Part shown: positions 25,654-33,824 of the stretch, one piece after another
Position numbering within the stretch: the first letter of the stretch is position 1
Layout of the letters: each line of letters begins with the position of its first letter
Assembly: GCF_000010165.1 (NCBI RefSeq)
Contig: NC_012491.1
Location: forward strand, 2,301,501-2,365,500
Direction of reading: 5' to 3'
Length of the DNA: 64,000 nt
Source of the DNA: Brevibacillus brevis NBRC 100599
Lineage (GTDB): Bacteria; Bacillota; Bacilli; Brevibacillales; Brevibacillaceae
Translations under genes and position numbers: made by a program
The notes under the pieces: generated by a model
What the model was told of the DNA's origin: nothing
Seen by the model: the letters and a program-made list of their open reading frames with translations, nothing else
The model's database searches: none

Positions 25654-26310
25654 GTGACTGGCAGAGGGTTTAACCGGTCGATCGCAGTTCGCTACATGAT
25701 GTTTGTCCTTGGCTTGTTTGTTGGTGCATTCGGTACAGTACTGGCCATTAAAGCAAATCTAGGCGTAGCCCCTTGGGAAACCTTTCACATCGGCCTGCAA
25801 AAAACATTTGGATTAACGATTGGTCTATGGTCTCAGATCGTAGGAGTCGTTGTCATTTTCGCCACGTATTTGGTGGCAAAAATCAAACCCAATTTTGGAA
25901 TGTTCTTAAATATGGTTTGCTTTGGCGTTTTTCTCGATCTTATCTTATGGTCGGATTTTATTCCTGAGGTGCAATCAATCTGGGCGAGAGTCTTGATGTT
26001 TCTCGCAGGTGTTGTTGTTTTGGCTGTCGGAATCGGGATGTATTTGTCTCCTTCTCTGGGAGCGGGTCCGCGCGACAGCTTCATGCTGGCGATGAACGAG
26101 CGTCTTGGCTGGAGTATTCAGCGAGTCCGCCTCATCATAGAAGTAACCGTCCTGCTTGCAGGCGCTGCTTTGGGCGGACCTGTGTCAATTGGCACGATCC
26201 TAATAGCGCTGTTAACGGGACCAATGATTCAACGGACGATTCCGTTTTGGCGTCAAATTATGAAAAAACCGTACGGTCTGCCAGAGCCAGTTGAAAGACA
26301 AGCGAGCTAA
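25654..26310 (+). CDS. YczE/YitT-type integral membrane protein
   Basis: 218 residues with five to six membrane segments and the conserved 'AIKANLGVAPWETFHIGLQKTFGLTIGLWSQIVGVVVI' and 'LSPSLGAGPRDSFMLAMNERLGWSIQRVRLIIE'. These duplicated 'G(V/A)-P-(W/R)(E/D)-F' loops are typical of the YczE/YyaS/YitT family. In B. subtilis YczE influences bacillomycin production post-transcriptionally, but a general function is not established. Start is GTG behind AGGAG. No terminator follows for about 250 bases. Confidence 0.82.
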   Translation: MTGRGFNRSIAVRYMMFVLGLFVGAFGTVLAIKANLGVAPWETFHIGLQKTFGLTIGLWSQIVGVVVIFATYLVAKIKPNFGMFLNMVCFGVFLDLILWSDFIPEVQSIWARVLMFLAGVVVLAVGIGMYLSPSLGAGPRDSFMLAMNERLGWSIQRVRLIIEVTVLLAGAALGGPVSIGTILIALLTGPMIQRTIPFWRQIMKKPYGLPEPVERQAS

Positions 26311-26438
26311 TCTCCACTCCATTTGCCAGTACCTGTGTAAAAATACGGGAAAAACCGTTTTGTATAGGCGAAGGTCCAATCATCCTTGAGCATTCGCACA
26401 TACAGTATGACTAGTTGCTGGCAAAGGAGGGAAAGCGA

Positions 26439-26528
26439 ATGAGTCTGTTCAACGGAGGATTTGACGACTTTGCTTTAATACTGGTGTTGTTCGTATTGCT
26501 CGTTATCGTAGCTTGCTCTTGCGACTAA
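26439..26528 (+). CDS. YjcZ-type sporulation micro-protein (29 aa)
   Basis: A 29-residue frame behind a strong AAAGGAGG. It starts MSLFNGGFDDFALIL, has one hydrophobic helix and ends VIVACSCD. Size, single membrane helix and N-terminal G/F-rich start fit the YjcZ/SscA group of small spore-assembly proteins. A terminator follows 25 bases later. It is too short for routine gene calling. A second protein of the same design is at 52411-52515. Confidence 0.75.
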   Translation: MSLFNGGFDDFALILVLFVLLVIVACSCD

Positions 26529-26552
26529 CGAAAACACTAGGAAGCTTCGCCA

Positions 26553-26590
26553 AGAGGGAGAGCGATTTTTCGCTCTCTCTTTTGTTTTGC
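26553..26590 (+). terminator. Intrinsic terminator of the micro-protein gene
   Basis: GAGAGCGA / TCGCTCTC stem followed by TTTTGTTTTG. Confidence 0.85.
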
Positions 26591-26620
26591 AAAAAAAGCT
26601 TCGCCATATAGAGGCGAAGC
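26591..26620 (-). terminator. Intrinsic terminator of the SpoVIF-like gene
   Basis: GCTTCGCC / GGCGAAGC stem (26598-26620) followed by U7 on the minus strand. Confidence 0.88.
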
Positions 26621-26637
26621 CAAGGGGGAGACCTATC

Positions 26638-26910
26638 TTATCCGAGGCGATCGTGAACTTGTTTTTTTACACTGGACATTTGCTGGTCGGATAATTTGAC
26701 ACCGACCGCCTTGCTGACTTTTTTAATCAGCTCGCTTAATTTCTTGTCGTCCCTCAAGTCTTTCATGGAGAAGTCTTTTGCCAGCGATCGGACATCGCCC
26801 ATCGTCCATTTTTTCTTGCTTTTCTTGTTGATGGATTTCAATAAATCACGTGGATTGCCCTTCGCCTTGAGCTTGACTTTTGCCCCTGCTTTTCCTTTTG
26901 CTTTTGCCAT
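26638..26910 (-). CDS. Stage VI sporulation protein F-like protein
   Basis: 90 residues. A very Lys/Ala/Gly-rich N terminus (about 1-22) precedes a helical domain 'LLKSINKKSKKKWTMGDVRSLAKDF...LIKKVSKAVGVKLSDQQMSSVKKQV'. The domain pattern (xKK then D-V/I-xxLA, then LI-x-V-S, then I/V-x-x-V) resembles SpoVIF (YjcC) of Bacillus, a late mother-cell protein needed for coat assembly. The basic N terminus is not in the B. subtilis protein. The assignment rests on pattern similarity only; a histone-like small basic protein is the alternative. ATG behind AAAGGAG. Confidence 0.58.
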   Translation of the reverse strand: MAKAKGKAGAKVKLKAKGNPRDLLKSINKKSKKKWTMGDVRSLAKDFSMKDLRDDKKLSELIKKVSKAVGVKLSDQQMSSVKKQVHDRLG

Positions 26911-27097
26911 GATGCAACGCTCCTTTCACAAGAATACGTCTGCCCTATGCAGTTATATGGAAAAGCAAGGGGGTTCGCTTGGACAGATTCACGTCGTTAT
27001 TCGCCTATTTTGCTTAACGTTGTGCAATGGCCCAAACCCATAGGGGGAGCCGTGACATAGGATGAGTCAGAACGATGCATGACAGGAGGCTAGTGGG

Positions 27098-28018
27098 TTG
27101 AAAATTGTCAGCTTTCATCGGGATACGCCGTTTACCGAGATACTGTCAGATTTGAAAACCAAGGTTCTGACGAAAACCGAGAGACTTCCATGGCGATGCT
27201 ATGATGACCTTTCTTGCTTGTGTGTCAAACAAAAGATTTTTGAGCAGCATGAGGAGCTTTTTCGAAGGTACAAAGCGATGGTGGAGGAGAACATTACCGT
27301 AAGCGTCCATGCGGAAGGGGAGGATGAAATCCCGTGGGGCGTGCGATATGTCGGGGCACAGAGATTGTGGCGCAAGGGGCGTGGAGCAGGCGTCAAGGTC
27401 GCTGTCATCGATACGGGAATCTCCCGCGATCATTTTGATTTGAAGGATCAAATAAAGGGCGGCATCCAGCTTGTCCGCGGCAAACAAAATGGACACGGTA
27501 CGCATGTCGCAGGGATCATCGTAGCTGAGATGAACCAAAGAGGAATTGTCGGAGTGTCTCCAGAGGCCCATTTGTATGACGTCCGTGCTTTTGATTATGA
27601 TGGCCAATCATCCTTGTCGACCATTTTGCAGGCCCTGCAATGGTCGATTGCCAATAAGATGGATGTGATCAACATGAGCTTTGGTATGCCCCAATATAGC
27701 GAAGCAATGGCAAGAGCAGTTGGTCGGGCCCATCAACAAGGAATCGTACTGGTAGCTTCGGCAGGTAACGGAGGGGGAGAAGCGGAGTATCCAGCGCGGT
27801 ACGATGGTGTCTTAGGGGTTAGTGCGATTGATCAAACGGGAAAATTGGCATCGTTCAGTGCGAGAGGCAAGGGTGTAAATATGAAGGCACCTGGAGTTGA
27901 TATTCTGTCTACGTGGCCGGGAAATCAGTTTAAAAAGCTGAATGGTACCTCGATGGCTGCGCCACATGTAGCAGGGCTGAAGGCGCTAGAAATTGGTCGC
28001 AAGCGAAAAAGAGCATAG
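27098..28018 (+). CDS. Subtilisin-family serine protease (S8) without signal peptide
   Basis: 306 residues. Catalytic Asp in 'VAVIDTGIS', His in 'GHGTHVAGII', oxyanion Asn in 'ASAGNGGG' and Ser in 'NGTSMAAPHVAG', all intact. About 95 residues precede the catalytic domain but contain no signal peptide or membrane helix, so the enzyme is probably intracellular or spore-associated. The N-terminal part ('LPWRCYDDLSCLCVKQKIF') could act as a propeptide. Start is TTG behind AGGAGG. Own terminator downstream. Confidence 0.9.
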   Translation: MKIVSFHRDTPFTEILSDLKTKVLTKTERLPWRCYDDLSCLCVKQKIFEQHEELFRRYKAMVEENITVSVHAEGEDEIPWGVRYVGAQRLWRKGRGAGVKVAVIDTGISRDHFDLKDQIKGGIQLVRGKQNGHGTHVAGIIVAEMNQRGIVGVSPEAHLYDVRAFDYDGQSSLSTILQALQWSIANKMDVINMSFGMPQYSEAMARAVGRAHQQGIVLVASAGNGGGEAEYPARYDGVLGVSAIDQTGKLASFSARGKGVNMKAPGVDILSTWPGNQFKKLNGTSMAAPHVAGLKALEIGRKRKRA

Positions 28019-28034
28019 CGATCCTACGAAAAAA

Positions 28035-28079
28035 AACAGCTCCGAGGCTAGAAATGAAGCCAAGGAGCTGTTGCTTTTT
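28035..28079 (+). terminator. Intrinsic terminator of the subtilase gene
   Basis: AACAGCTCC / GGAGCTGTT stem, inner GGCT/AGCC extension, followed by GCTTTTT. Confidence 0.85.
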
Positions 28080-28088
28080 ACAAACGAA

Positions 28089-28415
28089 TTATTGATGGAT
28101 TTTGGTGTCATGGTCTTGCTGGACACGGAACCATATATTAAGATCGTTAATAACACTGGCCAATTCGTGGATCTCGCTGTTTAATTCGCAAGATCTGACG
28201 AAATTTTCTTCTTCGGACATTTGGTTGGTTTTCTCAACGATAACCTTCTCTACCCGGTGTATTTGATCTGGAATGGACGCGCGGATTTCTTCCCATTCTA
28301 GCAACATGTCCGCTCTTTCTACAGTCGAATAATCTTCCCATTCCAGATGCAGCACGGGAAGCCGTATACCTAGCCGTTCATCATGGATAAATTGATAGCG
28401 CAAAGGTGAACTCAC
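28089..28415 (-). CDS. Hypothetical helical protein (108 aa)
   Basis: 108 residues, GTG start at 28415 behind GGAGG. After a short N-terminal segment ('LRYQFIHDERLGIRLPVLHLEWEDY') the rest is helical, with regularly spaced hydrophobics and many Glu ('MLLEWEEIRASIPDQIHRVEKVIVEKTNQMSEEENFVRSCELNSEIHELA'), consistent with a coiled coil. I recognise no family. It is convergent with the subtilase and divergent from the DUF188 gene. Confidence 0.62.
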   Translation of the reverse strand: MSSPLRYQFIHDERLGIRLPVLHLEWEDYSTVERADMLLEWEEIRASIPDQIHRVEKVIVEKTNQMSEEENFVRSCELNSEIHELASVINDLNIWFRVQQDHDTKIHQ

Positions 28416-28484
28416 TCCTCTCCACCTCCATCATACCAAAAATGAATCCGTACGGGGAGAGAAATACACACGAAAGGAGCAACA

Positions 28485-28937
28485 ATGTCAAAAGGACGTG
28501 TTCTTATCGATGCGGATGCTTGTCCGCGCCAGGCACTCTTAACTGCCCAAGCATTGTGCAAGGAGCTCGACTGGATCTGTCTGACCTTTGCCAGTTATAA
28601 TCATCAAATTGGCAACGCAAATCATGTGACGGTAGATGCCGGCCCACAAGCGGTAGATATGAAGCTCGCGAATGAAACGAGTTCAGGGGATGTCGTGGTG
28701 ACGCAAGATATTGGTTTGGCGGCGCTCATTCTCGGGAAGAGGGCCCATGCCCTGACACCACACGGGATGGTTTTTGACCCAGAACGGATTGCGTTTCATT
28801 TGGAAGAACGAAATGAAAAAGCGAGATATCGGCGCGGAGGAGGTCGTACGAAGGGGCCTGCCGCTCGCACGCGTGAAGACGATCAGCGATTTGCGGAGTC
28901 CTTGCGCTTTTTGATGGAAAGAGGAGATCAACAATGA
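28485..28937 (+). CDS. DUF188 (YaiI/YqxD) family protein
   Basis: 150 residues with the PIN-like DUF188 signature: 'VLIDADACPRQALL' at the N terminus, 'VDAGPQAVDMKLANETSSGDVVVTQDIGLAALIL' in the middle, and 'GRTKGPAARTREDDQRFAESL' at the end. Acidic residues in these motifs suggest a metal-dependent nuclease fold, but activity is unproven for the family. ATG behind AAAGGAG. It overlaps the PAP2 gene by four bases (ATGA). Confidence 0.92.
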   Translation: MSKGRVLIDADACPRQALLTAQALCKELDWICLTFASYNHQIGNANHVTVDAGPQAVDMKLANETSSGDVVVTQDIGLAALILGKRAHALTPHGMVFDPERIAFHLEERNEKARYRRGGGRTKGPAARTREDDQRFAESLRFLMERGDQQ

Positions 28938-29602
28938 ATCCGACAACGAGAAAAAATAGATATGTAGGCGGGGCACTTATATTTGCAGTACTTGCTACGA
29001 TCATGTTTGCCCTCTATGCAGCGGGGAAAGTGGCCGGTATGGATCAAGCTGCCATTGCATTTGCGGAGTCGATTCGCTCGGATATTGGGACTGCTTTTTT
29101 TCGATGGGTAACCAATCTAGGCGGAGGCATGTTCCTTGTACCAGTAGCGGTGATTATAATCGCTGTCCTATACATAAAGAAATATCGTGTGGAGGCAATG
29201 TTTGTTCTCATTTCCCTCGGTGTCAGTGAAGTTGCAAATGAGATCTTAAAGCTGTTCTTTGCCAGACCTAGACCGAGTGGCGTCAATCTGATTGAGCTGC
29301 CGGAGTCCTTTTCGTTTCCGAGCGGTCATGCGATGATTGGACCAGCCTTTTATTGCATGGTCGCATTTTGGATTGCCCAATGGTTTGCGGAGAAAAGATG
29401 GTCGTCGCTCGTGCAGCCTGCGGTTTTTATATTTGTAGCATTGCTCGCGTTCAGCCGTGTGTATTTGGGCGTTCATTATTTGAGTGATGTGCTTACCGGC
29501 TTTTTCCTATCGATGTGCTGGTACTTTCTCCTTCGTCTTGGCTATGAAGAAAGGATGGGGAGACGAAGCACAGTCGTCGACCCCGTACCTCATTCCAGAT
29601 AA
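28934..29602 (+). CDS. PAP2-family membrane phosphatase
   Basis: 222 residues with five to six membrane segments. The three phosphatase motifs are present: 'KLFFARPRPSG' (KxxxxxxRP), 'PSGHAM' (PSGH) and 'SRVYLGVHYLSD' (SRxxxxxHxxxD). It probably dephosphorylates undecaprenyl diphosphate or phosphatidylglycerol phosphate at the outer face of the membrane. Translation is coupled to DUF188 by the ATGA overlap. Confidence 0.92.
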   Translation: MNPTTRKNRYVGGALIFAVLATIMFALYAAGKVAGMDQAAIAFAESIRSDIGTAFFRWVTNLGGGMFLVPVAVIIIAVLYIKKYRVEAMFVLISLGVSEVANEILKLFFARPRPSGVNLIELPESFSFPSGHAMIGPAFYCMVAFWIAQWFAEKRWSSLVQPAVFIFVALLAFSRVYLGVHYLSDVLTGFFLSMCWYFLLRLGYEERMGRRSTVVDPVPHSR

Positions 29603-29610
29603 TCATGAAG

Positions 29611-30492
29611 CTAGGTGGAATACCCTAATTCACTCATTAAACTCAGCCATTTTTCTACGCTGGGTTTATTTTTTTTGTCCTTCGGCAAGACGATGTACGC
29701 TGAGCGTTTGGGAGGCTTATTGCCTGTTATGATCAGTTCCTTCAAGGTACCAGCCGCAAGATCGGCTTTGACGGTAGAGCGCGTCAACAAGCTCACGCCG
29801 AGACCTTCTTTTATCAGATCGATGGCGAGCTCCGCTTTGTCTACAGTTAGCTTGGGTACATAATTACGCGGCAGTGTCTGTCTAATCCACTCGTTAAACG
29901 GAGGGCCCCAATTCATGTACAGCAACGGCAGATTGCGCAGCTCGCGCGAATTGACCTGTGTAGATGCGGCAATAGGGCTCTCTGGAGAGCACACTAGGAC
30001 GATTTCATCATCCCACGTTGGAATGACGTCAAAGTTGGGTAAGGATGGGGGAACGTATACGATTCCGATTTGAATCACGTTGTCCAGCAAATACTGGATG
30101 ACATCGGACGAGTGGCCTGTCTTTGTGCTGATCGCAATTTGTGGATACCGATAGTGGTACTCTTTCAAGATCGGCTCGAGGGTAGAAGTCCAGATCGCAT
30201 TTAAGCTGCCGATTGATAAATAGTCTTCATAAGGCTGGAGTGAAGCAACTTCATTTAGAGCTTCATGGGACAGTTTGAGGATTCTCTCTGCATACGGTAA
30301 TAGGGTTAAGCCCGCTTGCGTAATTTCAACACTTCTTTTATCACGAATGAAAAGAGGTTTGCCAACTTTTTCTTCCAGTTGCTTGATTCGCATTGTCACC
30401 GTAGACTGGACTAAGTGGAGCATTTCCGCAGCCTTGGTGAAATTTTTCGTTTGGGCCAATGTGTAGAAAGCGCGTAATTGTTCGAAGTCCAT
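29611..30492 (-). CDS. LysR-family transcriptional regulator
   Basis: 293 residues from the ATG at 30492 (AGAGGGA upstream; the longer frame lacks a site). N-terminal winged helix 'MDFEQLRAFYTLAQTKNFTKAAEMLHLVQSTVTMRIKQLEEKVGKPLFIRD', then the periplasmic-binding-like effector domain from about 90 ('LSIGSLNAIWTSTLEPILKEYHYRYPQI'). It is divergent from an MFS transporter, the usual arrangement of a LysR regulator with its target. Effector unknown. Confidence 0.92.
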   Translation of the reverse strand: MDFEQLRAFYTLAQTKNFTKAAEMLHLVQSTVTMRIKQLEEKVGKPLFIRDKRSVEITQAGLTLLPYAERILKLSHEALNEVASLQPYEDYLSIGSLNAIWTSTLEPILKEYHYRYPQIAISTKTGHSSDVIQYLLDNVIQIGIVYVPPSLPNFDVIPTWDDEIVLVCSPESPIAASTQVNSRELRNLPLLYMNWGPPFNEWIRQTLPRNYVPKLTVDKAELAIDLIKEGLGVSLLTRSTVKADLAAGTLKELIITGNKPPKRSAYIVLPKDKKNKPSVEKWLSLMSELGYST

Positions 30493-30626
30493 ACAGTTGG
30501 AATCCCTCTTATCTAAATATTTGATTACCATATACAAAAATGTTCGTTTCCCAAATTATACCCTGTTCGCTAAGCTGGGGATATCCTTATTTCATGTGGG
30601 CTATCGGGAGAGCGAGGGGTATGGGA

Positions 30627-31844
30627 ATGAAGTGGGAATGGTGGCGAGAAACGCCCTTTTCAGTGAAGCTCTTGTTAAGTACATCTTTTATGATGAATAT
30701 GGGTTTTTATGCATTAATCCCCTATCTCACTTTGTATTTGACGGGCAGCATCGGCTGGACTCTGGCGATGGCAGGGATTGTCCTAAGTGTCAGACAGTTC
30801 TCCCAGCAAGGTCTTGCCTTTTTAGGTGGTGTGATCGCGGATGCCTTCGGATACAAAGGGGCGATGTTCCTCGGATTGGGCGTACGTGCCGTTGGTTTTG
30901 CGATGTTCGCTTTTTGTACCGAAACGTGGCACTTTTTTGTTGCCGCGATTCTTTCCGGTTTGGGTGGGGCGTTGTTTGAGCCTGCTTGCTCTGCTGCCTA
31001 CGCCATTATTACACCTGAGGCCATTCGAAAAGAAGTATTCTCCCTTCGCAATGTGCTAGGCAATATTGCGGTTGTCGGTTCCCAAATCGTGGGGACAGCA
31101 CTCTCGGCTATTGATTTTACGTACATCTCGCTGTTTGCAGGGGCCGTTTTCGGAGTGAATACCATCGTGATCTTCTTTTTCTTCCCACCGATTCGCGCCA
31201 CGAATACACGGCATAGTATATGGGAAAGTATGTCTACGGTAGTGAAGGACAAGCTGTTTGTACGATATACCTTTATTTTGATGGGGTATTATTATTTGAA
31301 TATGCAGGTGTTTTTAACGATTCCGCTGTTTGTTGAAAATGTTACACATAGCAAGGTGAATGTAGGGATCGTGCTTTCTGCGCTTTCGCTGTTTGTGATC
31401 TTATTTCAAATGAAAGTGACACAATTGCTGGAGGGTTATCCGCAAAGGCTTACCTTGATTGGCATCGGGACGTTGTTTATGAGTGTGGGACTATTTTTAT
31501 TCACGTTTGCCGATTCATTGTGGCTCATTCTCTTGGATGTGTTCCTTTTTGCACTGGGTACCATGATTGCTGTTCCGAATCTGGTGGATGTCGTTCCCCG
31601 TTTTGCTCCCAAGGACTTGGTGGGCGCCTATTACGGCTTCAACGGGTATTCGATTGCCATCGGGGGTTCATTTGGACAGGTAGCGGGAGGATGGGTATAC
31701 GATGTCGGGCTGCGTTTGCAAACGCCATGGCTGCCGTGGACCATTTGTTTGGTCATCGGGTTTTGGGTGGCCTGGATGCTGCATCGCATGGAACAACAAA
31801 CCGGACAAATCGGGAATGATCTAAAGAAAATAGCTCGATCGTAA
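30627..31844 (+). CDS. MFS transporter
   Basis: 405 residues from the ATG at 30627, seven bases behind GAGGGG; the ATG two codons upstream is too close to it. About 12 membrane segments, with the MFS A-like motif 'GGVIADAFGYKGAMFLG' after helix 2. The design resembles DHA1-type drug efflux pumps (YttB/YfkF-like). Divergent from the LysR gene, which probably regulates it. Confidence 0.88.
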   Translation: MKWEWWRETPFSVKLLLSTSFMMNMGFYALIPYLTLYLTGSIGWTLAMAGIVLSVRQFSQQGLAFLGGVIADAFGYKGAMFLGLGVRAVGFAMFAFCTETWHFFVAAILSGLGGALFEPACSAAYAIITPEAIRKEVFSLRNVLGNIAVVGSQIVGTALSAIDFTYISLFAGAVFGVNTIVIFFFFPPIRATNTRHSIWESMSTVVKDKLFVRYTFILMGYYYLNMQVFLTIPLFVENVTHSKVNVGIVLSALSLFVILFQMKVTQLLEGYPQRLTLIGIGTLFMSVGLFLFTFADSLWLILLDVFLFALGTMIAVPNLVDVVPRFAPKDLVGAYYGFNGYSIAIGGSFGQVAGGWVYDVGLRLQTPWLPWTICLVIGFWVAWMLHRMEQQTGQIGNDLKKIARS

Positions 31845-31931
31845 ATATTTTTGGGCGAAATGAAACATTTTCCATCGTTCATACGTATATAACGATAGAG
31901 ATGATTGGCGCAAGAAAGTGAGGGAATTTTT

Positions 31932-32039
31932 ATGGAAGATATGAAAAAGCTTAAGCGCATGTTGCTGGTAACGAGTTCCCTTGGATTTGCAGTCTTTGCC
32001 ATGGTAGTCGTTACGGAAATTGTCCGAATCTCATTGTAG
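31932..32039 (+). CDS. Small single-span membrane protein (35 aa)
   Basis: A 35-residue frame, ATG at 31932 behind GTGAGGGA. It starts MEDMKKLKRMLLVTSSLGFA and continues as a single membrane helix, ending EIVRISL. The binding site, the charged-then-hydrophobic layout and the terminator 35 bases downstream support a real gene, but no family is recognised. Confidence 0.5.
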   Translation: MEDMKKLKRMLLVTSSLGFAVFAMVVVTEIVRISL

Positions 32040-32074
32040 CATTGCCAAGCCTAACGCATCGCATATAAAGCACG

Positions 32075-32120
32075 AAAAGCTTGCAGTCCCTTCTTGAAAG
32101 GGGGCTGCAAGCTTTTCTTT
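32075..32120. terminator. Bidirectional terminator
   Basis: Arms AAAAGCTTGCAG and CTGCAAGCTTTT with inner TCCC/GGGG pairs, followed by CTTTT on the plus strand; it also ends the permease gene on the minus strand. Confidence 0.88.
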
Positions 32121-32124
32121 TGAT

Positions 32125-33513
32125 TTACGCTTCGAGTTTCTTTTTAAAATGGAATTGATACACGCAGATCGCAATGATCATGAACGGAACCCCGCAGTAC
32201 AAGGCGATGCGCTGTTCTGGATCGAATGCCAGACTCACGAGAACGAGCAAGTTCAAGATCAAGGAAATCAAAGGCAGTATAGGGTACAAAGGTGTACGGA
32301 ACTTCAGATCCTCCAGCTTGCCTCCGTTTTTCAGGTAATGACGACGGAATGCGAGCTGCGAAGCGGAGATGGAGATCCATCCTACCTGTGCGCCGAGACC
32401 AGCGATAGACAACAGTACCATGAACACCGTATCTTCGGCAAAAATACCGGAGAGAAGAGACAAGAGAGCGATTGCAAACGTAATCAACAAAGCGTTCATC
32501 GGAATCCCTTTTCCATTTACAGCCCCAAGCTTTTTCGAAGCCATTCCTTCTTTGGACAGGGAGTAAAGCATACGAGTTGCTGCGTACAAACCAGAGTTGG
32601 CCACAGACAGAAGTGCTGTCAGGACAACGAAGTTCATAATGTCAGCTGCATAAGGAATCCCAATGCTGTCAAATACGACGACAAACGGACTTTCAATCAC
32701 ACCCGCCTGTTGGTGTGGAATCATCCCAGCCACAATGGCAATCGCCAGAATGAAGAACACGAGGGTACGCCAAACCGTCGTACGAATGGCCTTCGGAATC
32801 GTCTTCTCTGGATTCTCACTTTCTCCAGCCGCAATCCCGATTAGCTCGGTACCTTGGAAGGAGAAGTTCACGGTGATCATCGTCATCAGCAAGCCTGTAA
32901 TTCCAAAGGGGAGAAGCGGGCTTTCTGTAAAATTGGTGAGCATTGGCGCAGGCTGACCGTTTTTCAGGTCAATGAAGCCAAACATCGCCGCTCCACCCAA
33001 GATGATGAACAAGATGATAGCGCTTACTTTAATGCTGGAAAACCAAAACTCAGATTCACCGAACGCACGAGCCGATAAAGCATTTAATAAGAAGAGCACT
33101 ACACCGAAGATCGCACACCACATCCAAACAGGTGAGTCAGGGAACCAACGTTGCATCAGCAGTCCTGATGACAACAACTCTAAAGCAACAGTCACGGCCC
33201 AACCAAGCCAATACAACCAGCCTACACCAAACCCAAGTGATGGGCTAACAAAGCGAGTCATATATGTTTGGAACGAACCGGCCACTGGCATGGCAACTGT
33301 CAGCTCGCCCAGACATAGCATAGTCAGATACATGATAAAGCCGCCGACTAAATAGGAGAGAATGGCACCAACTGGTCCTGCCTGACTAATTGTATAACCT
33401 GATCCGAGGAATAACCCGGTTCCGATTACGCCGCCAAGAGAAATCATAAAGAGGTGTCTGCTGTTCATCGTGCGTTTCAATTGATTGTGCTGTTCCATGT
33501 TGCTTTGGGACAT
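32125..33513 (-). CDS. Amino-acid permease of the APC superfamily (RocE/LysP-like)
   Basis: 462 residues from the ATG at 33513 (GGAGAG upstream). Twelve membrane helices; the N terminus 'LKRTMNSRHLFMISLGGVIGTGLFLGSGYTISQAGPVGAILSYLVGG' is typical of the amino-acid transporter (AAT) family. The region 'GTELIGIAAGESENPEKTIPKAIRTTVWR' is also typical. The upstream -24/-12 promoter and RocR-type palindromes place it in the arginine/ornithine regulon, so a RocE/RocC-like arginine or ornithine permease is most likely; the substrate is inference from regulation. Confidence 0.87.
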   Translation of the reverse strand: MSQSNMEQHNQLKRTMNSRHLFMISLGGVIGTGLFLGSGYTISQAGPVGAILSYLVGGFIMYLTMLCLGELTVAMPVAGSFQTYMTRFVSPSLGFGVGWLYWLGWAVTVALELLSSGLLMQRWFPDSPVWMWCAIFGVVLFLLNALSARAFGESEFWFSSIKVSAIILFIILGGAAMFGFIDLKNGQPAPMLTNFTESPLLPFGITGLLMTMITVNFSFQGTELIGIAAGESENPEKTIPKAIRTTVWRTLVFFILAIAIVAGMIPHQQAGVIESPFVVVFDSIGIPYAADIMNFVVLTALLSVANSGLYAATRMLYSLSKEGMASKKLGAVNGKGIPMNALLITFAIALLSLLSGIFAEDTVFMVLLSIAGLGAQVGWISISASQLAFRRHYLKNGGKLEDLKFRTPLYPILPLISLILNLLVLVSLAFDPEQRIALYCGVPFMIIAICVYQFHFKKKLEA

Positions 33514-33548
33514 ATAACCCTCTCCTTCACGCGAGTATGTTAAATGGA

Positions 33549-33562
33549 TGTATGCGTTTTCA
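33549..33562 (-). promoter_or_regulatory. cre-like CcpA site in the permease leader
   Basis: On the minus strand TGAAAACGCATACA matches the cre consensus (TGWAANCGNTNWCA) at 13 of 14. It lies about 20-30 bases downstream of the sigma-54 promoter, a roadblock position. Confidence 0.5.
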
Positions 33563-33582
33563 GCGCGATAGCCATATATGCT

Positions 33583-33600
33583 CTGCAAGAATGATACCAA
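33583..33600 (-). promoter_or_regulatory. Sigma-54 promoter of the permease
   Basis: Minus strand TTGGTATCATTCTTGCAG: GG and GC separated by exactly ten bases. It is nearly identical to the rocD promoter at 35641-35658 (TTGGCATCGTTCTTGCTA). Confidence 0.75.
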
Positions 33601-33651
33601 ATGAAATACTTTATGAAAATATTATTTTTGAGGGATTTGCTGGCAAAAAGC

Positions 33652-33689
33652 GCAAAAAGATTCGGCATGTAGATGCAAAATAATTAAAA
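33652..33689. promoter_or_regulatory. RocR-type upstream activating sites of the permease
   Basis: Two imperfect 7-1-7 palindromes, GCAAAAAGATTCGGC (33652-33666) and GCAAAATAATTAAAA (33675-33689), centred 23 bases apart. They lie 60-100 bases upstream of the -24/-12 element. They resemble the perfect GCAAAATTATTTTGC before rocD. Confidence 0.55.
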
Positions 33690-33716
33690 AAACGCCAAAT
33701 CTCTTGGCGTTTATTA
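33684..33716. terminator. Small hairpin AAACGCCAA / TTGGCGTTT
   Basis: Perfect nine-base arms (33690-33698, 33704-33712) with A/T runs outside. It could end transcription arriving from the structured element or the sigma-54 regulator on the minus strand before the permease promoter; on the plus strand the tail is TATT. Confidence 0.6.
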
Positions 33717-33768
33717 AAAATGATAAGGGAAAACTTGGACTGAAAGAAAACATCTCAAGAGATGAACT

Positions 33769-33796
33769 TGCAAGTTTTTTAGTGCAAGTTTTTTAG
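33769..33796. repeat. Tandem 14-bp direct repeat
   Basis: TGCAAGTTTTTTAG occurs twice without a gap (33769-33782, 33783-33796), 28 bases before the structured element starts. Confidence 0.85.
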
Positions 33797-33824
33797 AAGG
33801 TAACGATCAACCAATAAAGCTAGT

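Noticed and set aside
33769-33796. CRISPR-like repeat
   Set aside because: Only two adjacent 14-bp copies with no spacer; no cas genes in the window.
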